Of a DNA stretch of 32,241 bases, positions 16,615 through 23,618 are shown piece by piece. How positions within the stretch are numbered: position 1 is the first letter of the stretch; the number at the start of each line of letters is the position of its first letter. The notes beneath the pieces were generated by a model. It had not been told where the DNA came from. It was given only the letters and a program-made list of their open reading frames with translations, and did no database searches. Source of the DNA: Euryarchaeota archaeon UBA89 (GTDB lineage: Archaea > Thermoplasmatota > Poseidoniia > Poseidoniales > Thalassarchaeaceae); the NCBI GenBank assembly GCA_002495525.1, contig DAFS01000053.1, positions 1 through 32,241 on the forward strand. Direction: 5' to 3'. The translations under genes and the position numbers were made by a program.

Positions 16615-17304
16615 TCAGTCCAGTTCCTTTACAGAAACTTCGGATGACCTCTGGGCAACTTGGCTAATAAGCTCATTTTTCATACCCCCTGGAGCTTCCA
16701 CAACACAAACCCAAGAACCATCACTAAGCCATTCCTCTTTCTTAATTGATTCTCTTAAAATTCGATGTACTCCGCCATAGTCGGAACCTGGTACTTTGAA
16801 TGCAAGTCTTATGGTTATGAAAGACAATGGAATGACTGGTTTAAGTAACTTAATTGCATCTTGGACTTGACGATCAACTGGTAAAAATGGGTCTATCGAA
16901 AATCTGATTTCCTCTAAAGCCAATTCAATCCTAGTCTTTGGATGAGGTAACTTTGTTCTGGGATCCGTAGCAGTGGTTGCAATTTGATGAATAATCTTAA
17001 TTCTCTTATCTGCGATAATTTTCTTTCTCTGAACAGTGGTCAATTGAATTGTTCCCTCGCTCAAAATTTTTTCAACACAAGAGATAATTTCAGTTGTACC
17101 AAAGACACCCATCAAAGCTTCGTTTGTAGGCCTATCTCCAGCTCTAGCATCATTCCAAATTTGATCTGTTGCTAATAGGTCATCGATTAAGACAGAAGAA
17201 TGATCTTTTTTCCAAGAATCTACCAATTCAGGATCTACAAGGATTTCATATCTTGAACCGCCTTTCTCAAGACGGGCCAGAACTGCATCATCAAGACTAA
17301 CCAT
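16615..17304 (-). CDS. Ribosome maturation protein SBDS (Sdo1)
   Basis: A 229-residue protein with the FYSH N-terminal domain (GSRYEILVDPELVDSW, DLLATDQIWNDARAGDRP), a three-helix middle domain (RKKIIADKRIKIIHQIATTATDPRTKLPHP) and a ferredoxin-like C-terminal domain. SBDS works with an EF-2-type GTPase to release the anti-association factor aIF6 from the large subunit. It sits between psmA and rrp4, its conserved place in archaea. There is no Shine-Dalgarno before ATG 17304. Instead a pyrimidine tract (15 of 15 C/T at 17326-17312) lies just upstream, which is unusual for the strand. Confidence 0.96.
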   Translation of the reverse strand: MVSLDDAVLARLEKGGSRYEILVDPELVDSWKKDHSSVLIDDLLATDQIWNDARAGDRPTNEALMGVFGTTEIISCVEKILSEGTIQLTTVQRKKIIADKRIKIIHQIATTATDPRTKLPHPKTRIELALEEIRFSIDPFLPVDRQVQDAIKLLKPVIPLSFITIRLAFKVPGSDYGGVHRILRESIKKEEWLSDGSWVCVVEAPGGMKNELISQVAQRSSEVSVKELD

Positions 17305-17352
17305 GAACTGCGAGAAGGGGGGAAGGACTTAGAATTGTAGGTCTGAAAATCC

Positions 17353-18060
17353 TTACAGTCTATCTAATTGCTTCAATGTTGATTCTCTGTCTAATTTTTC
17401 ATAACCATTAGAATCTACAACTGCTATCTCAACAGTTTCCCTATTTAGATCATCTTCAAGTGATTCTTTTAGAGCCTGTAAACCGAGTTTAATCGCTGCA
17501 TTCTTGGTCATATTTAATTTCCAGTGATTCTCAAAATGATCAATCACAGTTGATCTTCCACGGCCTATAGCGCCTGCTTGATATGATTGGTATGCACCTG
17601 ACGGATCTGTCTCAAATAGATGGACACCTTCATCATCTACTCCTGCAATTAGTAAGGCTGTTCCAAATGGTCTTGCTCCACCATATTGAGTGAATGATTG
17701 CATGAAATCACACATTTTCTTAACTAAGGTGGTGATAGCGATAGAGTCTCCATAGGTCATTCTATTTACTTGACATTGCACTCTTGCTTTATCAACCAGT
17801 TGTCTAGCATCTGCAACAAGTCCAGAAGTTGTCATTCCTATGTGATCATCTATCTTGTACATCTTCTCTATAGAATCTGTTAGAATTAATTTACTAGAAA
17901 TTCTCTTATCAACTATCAATATAACTCCGTCTTTAAATTTTAGTCCTACTGTGGTAGTGCCTCTTTTTACTGATTCTCGAGCATATTCTACTTGGTAAAG
18001 TCGACCATCTGGGGAGAATGTAGATACTCCATGGTCATATCCGCGTCCGCTTGGCTGCAT
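17353..18060 (-). CDS. psmA: Proteasome alpha subunit
   Basis: A 235-residue alpha-type subunit forming the outer rings and gate of the 20S proteasome. The N-terminal YDHGVSTFSPDGRLYQVEYA is the alpha signature, whose Tyr-Asp and Pro residues hold the gate. There is no propeptide or N-terminal catalytic Thr, as expected. The C-terminus is shorter and less acidic than in many archaea. It is the first gene of the superoperon. No Shine-Dalgarno precedes ATG 18060, and a CATAAG element 30-35 nt upstream may be its box. The divergent neighbour is dph6. The beta subunit is not in this window. Confidence 0.97.
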   Translation of the reverse strand: MQPSGRGYDHGVSTFSPDGRLYQVEYARESVKRGTTTVGLKFKDGVILIVDKRISSKLILTDSIEKMYKIDDHIGMTTSGLVADARQLVDKARVQCQVNRMTYGDSIAITTLVKKMCDFMQSFTQYGGARPFGTALLIAGVDDEGVHLFETDPSGAYQSYQAGAIGRGRSTVIDHFENHWKLNMTKNAAIKLGLQALKESLEDDLNRETVEIAVVDSNGYEKLDRESTLKQLDRL

Positions 18061-18135
18061 GTTAATCAGACTGCAACCAGCGAAGGTGTCTTATGAATCT
18101 TGACAGTAAGAAGGCTGGATAATAGTGGCATTCAT

Positions 18136-18155
18136 TGCCGAGAACGTTTTCGGCA
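18136..18155. repeat. 20-bp palindrome upstream of dph6
   Basis: TGCCGAGAACGTTTTCGGCA is symmetric except for one G/T pair, which would still wobble-pair in RNA. It ends four bases before the dph6 start codon and lies in the psmA-dph6 divergent gap. As DNA it resembles an operator for a dimeric regulator. As RNA it would fold next to the start codon. Confidence 0.7.
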
Positions 18156-18159
18156 TAGT

Positions 18160-18831
18160 ATGAAAGTTGCCGTCTTAGCATCGGGAGGAAAAGATTCCAC
18201 ATATGCATCATGGTGGGCATTAATGCAAGGTTGGTCTTTGGAAGTAATGATTACTATGAAAATTACTGGTGATGATTCTATGATGTTTCAACTTCAAAAT
18301 ACTGAAGTAGCAGAATTTCAAGCAAAATCAATTGGAGTGGAGTGGATTAAAGTGAAATCTTCAGGAATTGAAAATGATGAAATTGATGATCTTGAAGATG
18401 CGATAAGAGAATATGGAGAGTCTTTAGATGCAATTGTTGTAGGCGCTCTGAGATCGGATTATCAAAAAACTAGAATTGAAAGAATGTGTGAAAGATTGAA
18501 TCTCATTTCATTCTGTCCATTGTGGCATCATAGTCCGTCAGAACATATGAATTCTCTCATAGAGCACGGTTTTGATGTTAGAATAGTTTCTGTTTCATCT
18601 GAGGGACTAGATGAAAAATGGCTTGGGAAAAAGATTACTAAAGAAAGTCTAGAAGAATTAACCATCCTCTCAAATAAATTTAGATTTAATTTAGATGGAG
18701 AAGGTGGAGAATTTGAGACTATTACTCTCGACGCCCCTCACTTCAAAAAAACGATAATTTGTGAAGGAGAAAAAAACTGGAATGGTGTTAGAGGAGTTTG
18801 GAATATTACAAAAATTCAACTATCAACATAG
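18160..18831 (+). CDS. dph6: Diphthine--ammonia ligase (Dph6 family)
   Basis: About 223 residues from ATG 18160, where the PP-loop ATPase domain begins (MKVAVLASGGKDST). A TTG at 18100 would add 20 residues that run through a palindrome and look unconserved. SGGKDS is the ATP-pyrophosphatase loop. GALRSDYQKTRIERMCERL and the late GEGGEFETITLDAPHF are the Dph6/DUF71 signatures. The enzyme amidates diphthine on EF-2 using ATP and ammonia. Its target His is present in the fusA product in this window. A 20-bp near-perfect palindrome (18136-18155) lies directly before the start and may regulate it. purB follows 34 nt later. Confidence 0.92.
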   Translation: MKVAVLASGGKDSTYASWWALMQGWSLEVMITMKITGDDSMMFQLQNTEVAEFQAKSIGVEWIKVKSSGIENDEIDDLEDAIREYGESLDAIVVGALRSDYQKTRIERMCERLNLISFCPLWHHSPSEHMNSLIEHGFDVRIVSVSSEGLDEKWLGKKITKESLEELTILSNKFRFNLDGEGGEFETITLDAPHFKKTIICEGEKNWNGVRGVWNITKIQLST

Positions 18832-18833
18832 GG

Positions 18834-18840
18834 TTATAAT
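18834..18840 (+). promoter_or_regulatory. TATA box of purB
   Basis: TTATAAT lies just after the dph6 stop and 31 nt (first T of TATA to A of ATG) before the purB start. This is the distance expected when transcription begins at or within a few bases of the start codon. No Shine-Dalgarno lies between, which supports a leaderless mRNA. Confidence 0.6.
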
Positions 18841-18865
18841 CAAACATGTAAAGCATCTCGCGATA

Positions 18866-20224
18866 ATGGGGAACAACGTGACGGTATCACCATTAGACTA
18901 CAGATATGGACGGGATGAAGCTAAATCTATTTGGTCGAGAGAAGGCCGACATGAGAGGCAACTAGATGTTGAAAGGGCACTAATTTGGGCTCACTGCCAA
19001 CTTGGTAGAGTAAGTCCGGAGGACTACGATAAAGTTGCAGAAATTGCGAAGCCAGAAATTGTTACTGCGGATAGAGTTGACGAAATAGAAAGAGAAACTA
19101 GGCATGACATAATGGCATTAACAAAAGCAATGGCTGAAGCAGCAGGAGATTCAGGCTGGTGCATACATTTAGGAGCTACAAGTAACGATATTGTCGATTC
19201 AGCGGTAGCATTGCAAATACGCGATAGTATCAATTTACAACAAGATACACTCAAAAAATTACTTTCTACAATGTGCGATCTAGCTGAAAGAGAGAGAGAC
19301 ACTGTAATGCTAGGACGTACGCATGGCCAAGCAGCTGTACCAATTACATTCGGACTCAAAGTAGCAGTTTGGGTAGATGAGTTCAGAAGACATCTAGATA
19401 GACTGGATGAATTGACTCCTAGAGTCATCACTGGTAAATTTCTAGGAGCTGTCGGTACTGGAGCAGCACAGGGAGAAAATGCGTTTGAATTACAGAACCT
19501 AATTATGCAAAATCTAGGCCTTGAAACTCCAATAGCGACAACTCAGGTCGTTGGAAGAGATCGATATATCGAATGGGTCTCATGGATGGCTAATGTTTCT
19601 ACCAGTATTGAGAAGGCTTTGCAAGAAGTAAGGAATCTTCAAAGAAGTGAGATTGCCGAAGTAGGTGAATATTTTGATGCTGAAAAGCAAGTAGGATCAT
19701 CTACAATGGCACATAAAAAAAACCCTATTACAGCAGAAAATGCTTGTGGATTAGCGAGAATTGTCAGATCCATGATAATACCATCGTATGAAAATGCCTT
19801 ATTATGGCATGAAAGAGATTTAGCAAATTCATCCGCAGAGAGATTTACTCTGTCTCACTCAATGATATTATTGGATGATATTATTATTAAATGTGATAAG
19901 GTATTATCAAAACTAGGTGTAGATTCTGAAAGAATGTTGTACAATATTAAGGCACAAAAAGGCCTTGTAATGGCTGAAAAATTAATGATTGCATTGGTTG
20001 ATAATGGAATGCCAAGAGATGAAGCGCATGAAGTTCTCAGAAGCGCATCGATGAATGCAATAAATACGGGTGAAGATTTAGAAGATATTTGTGCTAGATC
20101 AGATGCTATATCGAAAATATTTACAAGACAGGAACTTTCTGATTTGTTCAAACCTGAAAGTCACTTGGGTTTCAGTGGTGAAATCGTCGATCAAGCAGTA
20201 AAGATTGCCAGAGAGAGAATATAA
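18866..20224 (+). CDS. purB: Adenylosuccinate lyase
   Basis: About 452 residues from ATG 18866. An in-frame ATG at 18761 lies inside dph6 and would add 35 unlikely residues. The start is supported by a TTATAAT box at 18834-18840, 31 nt ahead (leaderless pattern), and by the protein beginning with SPLDYRYGRDE, the usual PurB N-terminus. GRTHGQAAVPITFG carries a catalytic His. GSSTMAHKKNP (around base 19690) is the fumarase/aspartase-family signature loop with the catalytic Ser. The enzyme acts twice in purine synthesis, on SAICAR and on adenylosuccinate. It is normal in length. Confidence 0.97.
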   Translation: MGNNVTVSPLDYRYGRDEAKSIWSREGRHERQLDVERALIWAHCQLGRVSPEDYDKVAEIAKPEIVTADRVDEIERETRHDIMALTKAMAEAAGDSGWCIHLGATSNDIVDSAVALQIRDSINLQQDTLKKLLSTMCDLAERERDTVMLGRTHGQAAVPITFGLKVAVWVDEFRRHLDRLDELTPRVITGKFLGAVGTGAAQGENAFELQNLIMQNLGLETPIATTQVVGRDRYIEWVSWMANVSTSIEKALQEVRNLQRSEIAEVGEYFDAEKQVGSSTMAHKKNPITAENACGLARIVRSMIIPSYENALLWHERDLANSSAERFTLSHSMILLDDIIIKCDKVLSKLGVDSERMLYNIKAQKGLVMAEKLMIALVDNGMPRDEAHEVLRSASMNAINTGEDLEDICARSDAISKIFTRQELSDLFKPESHLGFSGEIVDQAVKIARERI

Positions 20225-20280
20225 TTCAATTAAGGATAGTCACCTACTAACTTAGTAATGCTCAAGCACCCCCAATACTA

Positions 20281-20877
20281 GTGCAGACTATGATTGATAT
20301 GAGTATGGGTCCCGTTCATATTTCTTCGGGCCCCGGTTCAAACTCTAGTTCGATGTGTTTAACAATGGTGCTGAATGCTCTGGAAGAAGATAATAAAGTA
20401 ATATGGATGACTAAAAATTTACCCGACCAGAGGAAAATATTGGACGTTTTAGGGCACTTAGATGATTCAGTTTTGAATAGGATGATTGCGGTAGAATTTG
20501 GAGATGAACTATCAAGAAAAATAGATGGAATAAATAGTATACTCTCAAAATTCAAAAAAAATGATTTATTGATAATAGAAAATTGGTGTAAAAGTCATGG
20601 CAGAGCCGGATTAAAAGAAATTACTTTGATGAAAAAATTAGTTACAAAATATAATGAAATTAAGATAATTATTACCTCAGAATCATATGAAGATGCTTCA
20701 GGAAAAAATAGAGGATTGCAAGGATTAATGTCAAGAGGAGGTAAAACTATTGAGGATTATTTTAGGACAGTTTGGTTGACAAAAATTGATAATCAATATC
20801 AAAAAGTATTGATTACAGATGGAGAAAAAGAAATTTTAGTAGAATATACAAAAAAAGGATACAAATTAATCAGCTGA
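20281..20877 (+). CDS. RecA/RadB-like fold protein with degenerate Walker A motif
   Basis: 198 residues from GTG 20281; ATG 20290 or 20299 are alternatives. The order of elements resembles a RecA-core ATPase: a strand plus loop HISSGPGSNSSSMCL at the P-loop position, a second strand KVIWMT, a Walker B-like LLIIENW, a strand IKIIITSES, and a C-terminal GGKTIEDYFRTVWLTKI strand-turn reminiscent of RadB. The P-loop Lys and preceding Gly are replaced by Ser (residues 22-23), so ATP binding is doubtful. I could not assign a known family with certainty. It may be a RadB or KaiC-like paralogue turned into a regulatory subunit. The 3' end overlaps the small membrane gene on the other strand. Confidence 0.7.
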   Translation: MQTMIDMSMGPVHISSGPGSNSSSMCLTMVLNALEEDNKVIWMTKNLPDQRKILDVLGHLDDSVLNRMIAVEFGDELSRKIDGINSILSKFKKNDLLIIENWCKSHGRAGLKEITLMKKLVTKYNEIKIIITSESYEDASGKNRGLQGLMSRGGKTIEDYFRTVWLTKIDNQYQKVLITDGEKEILVEYTKKGYKLIS

Positions 20878-21078
20878 TTTTTTGATTAACTTCTCTAACT
20901 CTTTGATAGCATCATCACTAGGTTCTGATAATTTCTCTGGTTGCTTAGCACTTCCAGAATACTGCCTATCAAAATTAGAAATATTGTCTCTCCTCATTAG
21001 TTTAGATACAATCAGATAATAGGACATTAATAACGCTATTAAAATCAGAAAAAAACCTAATATAATTTCAATACTCAT
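20866..21078 (-). CDS. Small single-pass membrane protein, unknown
   Basis: 70 residues with one hydrophobic helix (about residues 4-26, IEIILGFFLILIALLMSYYL), followed by a positively charged KLMRR and a charged cytoplasmic tail ending in a short coiled segment (AIKELEKLIKKSAD). By the positive-inside rule the tail is cytoplasmic. A clear Shine-Dalgarno AGGTGA precedes the ATG, and the gene starts 7 nt after the tiaS stop, so it is the last gene of the gmhA-gmhB-tiaS unit. The RBS and tight packing argue it is real despite its size. No function is evident. Confidence 0.72.
   Translation of the reverse strand: MSIEIILGFFLILIALLMSYYLIVSKLMRRDNISNFDRQYSGSAKQPEKLSEPSDDAIKELEKLIKKSAD
20868..20879. 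other. Palindrome across convergent stops of the RecA-like and small membrane genes
   Basis: AATCAGCTGATT is a perfect 12-bp palindrome spanning the TGA of the plus-strand gene and the penultimate codons of the minus-strand gene. On the plus strand it is followed by T5, so it could weakly aid termination. Confidence 0.7.
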
Positions 21079-21085
21079 TGTTCAC

Positions 21086-22354
21086 CTAACTCAAATTCAA
21101 CATTACTGGCTCTCCTAAGGATAGTGGTCGAGAAAGATGTCTACGTTGTGACGCTGATGGTTCTACCCATCCATTTGTAAGTTCTAAATCAGTCATATTG
21201 ATATTTTCAAATATCCAATGTTTGGGAACTGTATTTTGACAAGAAAGACATCTTAATGGCTGATTAAGACCTGCACTCCTCATAGTTTTATTATTACAAC
21301 AGATAGGTCTTCCTAATATTCTTGGAACTGGAGATTCGATTCTAAGTCTTTCAAGATGGATACTACCATCTGGAGATTCTAGACCCAACCAATTGATTAT
21401 GTCTCCTGGAATTAACTTCCTTAGTAAACGATTTACATCTCCTCCTTCTTTGAAGGCAACTAAAGTTAAACAATTTCCTCTGTGAATTACTTCTAAACTT
21501 GAGTGGGCACCTTTCGTTTCAATAGGTTTGGTCAAAACGGTTGATTTTGAGTAGCCTGTTATATGATCATCACTGAGTTGATTCGTTCTATGAATAGCAA
21601 ATCTTTGACATTTCTCAACAGCATTATTTGATTGTAACCATTTATGTGCAGAAAGTACTGATTCAGATGTTGCACCTCTAATACCATAGAGGACAGGGCA
21701 CGGAGTTCTAGGAGCAATTAGTCCCTTTTCTTGAGTGGGATCACGATTAACAAATGTTTCAGGGTGATTGATTTCCATTTCCTTCACAATATCTGATGAA
21801 ATTTCTCTTTTTTCACCTATATTTTCTGGAAATCGCCATGAAATTAATTCCCAAGTAGATTCTTGATTAGGTTTCCAAGCCATAGCAGAAGAGGCCCCAA
21901 TTAGGCCCCAATCAGAGTTCAAAGTCAACTTTTTAATTTCTGGAAGTTTATTTATTCTATCTGAAATTTCTACTTTCTGTCGTACTGCTTCCCAGTAAAG
22001 ATCTTCATTAATTTCCTCAAAAGAATAAATTAAAGCCGGAGATGTTCGAGGATGAATCTCTCCATCTGATTGCAAACTATCAGCCAATTTTGAAAAAAAT
22101 ATAGACATAAGATTTTCAAATTCTATTATTGATTCGGAAGAACATTCAACTATACATGACAACGCGCCGTTACCACGAGTTCTTCTTTCGGCAAATGGCC
22201 ATAATCTTACCAAACGTCTTTCAATAATTTTGAAATTAGATAAATGTGATATTGAATTAATTAGGTCATCAAATGTCGCTGTTGTGCAGCCATAATCTGG
22301 AGTATCTGTATCGTCTAATCCAATCCAAATTCGGATTTTTTCAATATTATCCAA
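21086..22354 (-). CDS. tiaS: tRNA(Ile2) 2-agmatinylcytidine synthetase TiaS
   Basis: A 422-residue enzyme that attaches agmatine to C34 of the tRNA-Ile CAU anticodon so that it reads AUA. IWIGLDDTDTPDYGCTT, with its Asp cluster, and RRTRGNGALSCIVE are the N-terminal TiaS kinase-like motifs. GLIGASSAMAW and the middle domain follow. An OB-fold region and a C-terminal zinc ribbon (Cys pairs near RPICCNNK and LRCLSCQ) complete the family architecture. The start is TTG at 22354, with AGGTGA six bases upstream overlapping the gmhB stop; no suitable ATG is nearby. Essential in archaea that decode AUA this way. Confidence 0.93.
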   Translation of the reverse strand: MDNIEKIRIWIGLDDTDTPDYGCTTATFDDLINSISHLSNFKIIERRLVRLWPFAERRTRGNGALSCIVECSSESIIEFENLMSIFFSKLADSLQSDGEIHPRTSPALIYSFEEINEDLYWEAVRQKVEISDRINKLPEIKKLTLNSDWGLIGASSAMAWKPNQESTWELISWRFPENIGEKREISSDIVKEMEINHPETFVNRDPTQEKGLIAPRTPCPVLYGIRGATSESVLSAHKWLQSNNAVEKCQRFAIHRTNQLSDDHITGYSKSTVLTKPIETKGAHSSLEVIHRGNCLTLVAFKEGGDVNRLLRKLIPGDIINWLGLESPDGSIHLERLRIESPVPRILGRPICCNNKTMRSAGLNQPLRCLSCQNTVPKHWIFENINMTDLELTNGWVEPSASQRRHLSRPLSLGEPVMLNLS

Positions 22355-22356
22355 AT

Positions 22357-22980
22357 CTAATCACCTAAAATATCAGAAATAACATCAAAAATACCAATTT
22401 CAGGATTACACCTAATTCCTTTGACACCGAAGTTAAATGCTGCCTCCATATCTACATCTCTGTCTCCAACCATAATTGATTTAGACTCATCATGATTATC
22501 ATGCCAATCATTATCAAATCTAAGATTAATTTCAATATTTTTTTCTGAGGCAGAAATAATTTGTCTAGCTGCTTCAAGCATTCCTGGATTCGGTTTACGC
22601 GCCCAAGCACCTTCCCAAGGAGCATAAGGACTATACAAAATCAAATCCAAGTGGGCATTAGAGTTTTCAGAAAGTAGTAATTCTCGCAATTTTTCATGAA
22701 TACTATGAAGATTGTCATCTGACCATAATCCTCTTCCTACAGGGGACTGATTAGTAACCACGCAAACTCGAAAACCAGATTCTCTTAATGCAGCAACTGA
22801 ATCAGCTGTGTTTGGAAACACCACCAACTCTTCTGGAGAATTAATATAATTCTCTGAACCAACATTAAGAACACCATCTCTATCAAGATAGGCTATTTTA
22901 CCGTCCCAAGTAGCATTAGGAAGTGGTAACAATTCTAAAGGAGAATCGATTTCTGCACCATCTCTTCTTGGGATAAGCAT
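22357..22980 (-). CDS. gmhB: HAD-family phosphatase, GmhB/histidinol-phosphatase-like
   Basis: About 207 residues from ATG 22980, four bases after the gmhA stop; ATG 22995 or TTG 23022 would overlap gmhA. HAD motif I is AYLDRDGVLN (both Asp present), motif II VVTNQS, motif III around RKPNPGML and motif IV MVGDRDVDMEAA. This is the heptose-1,7-bisphosphate 7-phosphatase/histidinol-phosphatase subgroup. The adjacent gmhA favours heptose. The Cys/His loop that binds zinc in most GmhB proteins is missing: the segment between motif II and KPNPG has no Cys. Substrate range may therefore differ from the bacterial enzymes. Confidence 0.85.
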   Translation of the reverse strand: MLIPRRDGAEIDSPLELLPLPNATWDGKIAYLDRDGVLNVGSENYINSPEELVVFPNTADSVAALRESGFRVCVVTNQSPVGRGLWSDDNLHSIHEKLRELLLSENSNAHLDLILYSPYAPWEGAWARKPNPGMLEAARQIISASEKNIEINLRFDNDWHDNHDESKSIMVGDRDVDMEAAFNFGVKGIRCNPEIGIFDVISDILGD

Positions 22981-22984
22981 AAAT

Positions 22985-23554
22985 TCACAAACCATGATGG
23001 GACTTAATTGCTTCTTTGACAATATGGTTAACTATCAACTGAATATCTTCAATTCGCTCCATCGATTGAGTCGGAGCAACTACAGCAACATCTACTAAAT
23101 CAACGATCTTTCCACCGGATTGACCATTGTAGTTACCTGTAATTGCAGCAGTTCTACAACCATTCTCTTTAGCATAATTTACTCCGTTAATCACATTAGG
23201 AGAGTTGCCAGAGCCAGTGTATGCAACTACTAAATCACCATTTCTGATAAAAGTAGATAATTGACCAACAAAAACATTTGAGTATTCAGTATCATTTGAC
23301 CAAGCTGTAAATGAAGAGATATTATCGCTATGAGCTATTGTCCTTAATTTGAGTTCTTTTGACCAGTCACCTGCACTATGAGAAGGAGTTGCTGCACTTC
23401 CTCCGTTACCAATGAAATGGACACTTCCACCCTCTTGACGTGTTAACTCAACAATATTCCAGAATGCTTCCAAAGAGTCCATAGAAATACTATCAAGAGT
23501 TGCTTTCAAATCACCGATATATGAGTTTGCAAAGTCTGAAAAATCGAATCCCAT
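22985..23554 (-). CDS. gmhA: Sedoheptulose-7-phosphate isomerase (GmhA-like, SIS domain)
   Basis: A 189-residue SIS-domain protein. VHFIGNGGSAATPSHSAGDW is the phosphosugar-binding loop, VAYTGSGNSPNVI a second SIS loop, and EDIQLIVNHIV holds the Gln/His pair that coordinates metal in GmhA. The enzyme turns sedoheptulose 7-phosphate into D-glycero-D-manno-heptose 7-phosphate, the first step to nucleotide-activated heptose. It is followed by the gmhB-like gene and is divergent from archaeosortase. This suggests heptose-containing surface glycans in this archaeon, though the nucleotidyltransferase/kinase (HldE- or HddA/HddC-like) is not in the window. Confidence 0.92.
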   Translation of the reverse strand: MGFDFSDFANSYIGDLKATLDSISMDSLEAFWNIVELTRQEGGSVHFIGNGGSAATPSHSAGDWSKELKLRTIAHSDNISSFTAWSNDTEYSNVFVGQLSTFIRNGDLVVAYTGSGNSPNVINGVNYAKENGCRTAAITGNYNGQSGGKIVDLVDVAVVAPTQSMERIEDIQLIVNHIVKEAIKSHHGL

Positions 23555-23587
23555 TGTAGAACCCCGGGTGTACGGATGAGGGCATCC

Positions 23588-23594
23588 TATTTAC
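23588..23594. promoter_or_regulatory. AT-rich box between gmhA and artA
   Basis: TATTTAC starts 31 nt before ATG 23619 of artA, matching the spacing at purB. Read on the minus strand as GTAAATA it lies about 39 nt before the gmhA start, whose leader has GGGGT ahead of the ATG. It is the only AT-rich element in the 64-nt divergent gap, so both genes may share it. Confidence 0.45.
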
Positions 23595-23618
23595 GAGTTG
23601 AGCGTAGTAGGGATAGCA

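Noticed and set aside
18761..18865. N-terminal extension of adenylosuccinate lyase overlapping dph6
   Set aside because: ATG 18866 fits the family N-terminus and a TATA box at the expected distance; the extension reads out-of-frame dph6 codons.
19024..19431. 135-residue minus-strand open frame opposite purB
   Set aside because: Shadow of the purB frame; Ser/Ala-rich composition arises from the reverse reading of conserved codons.
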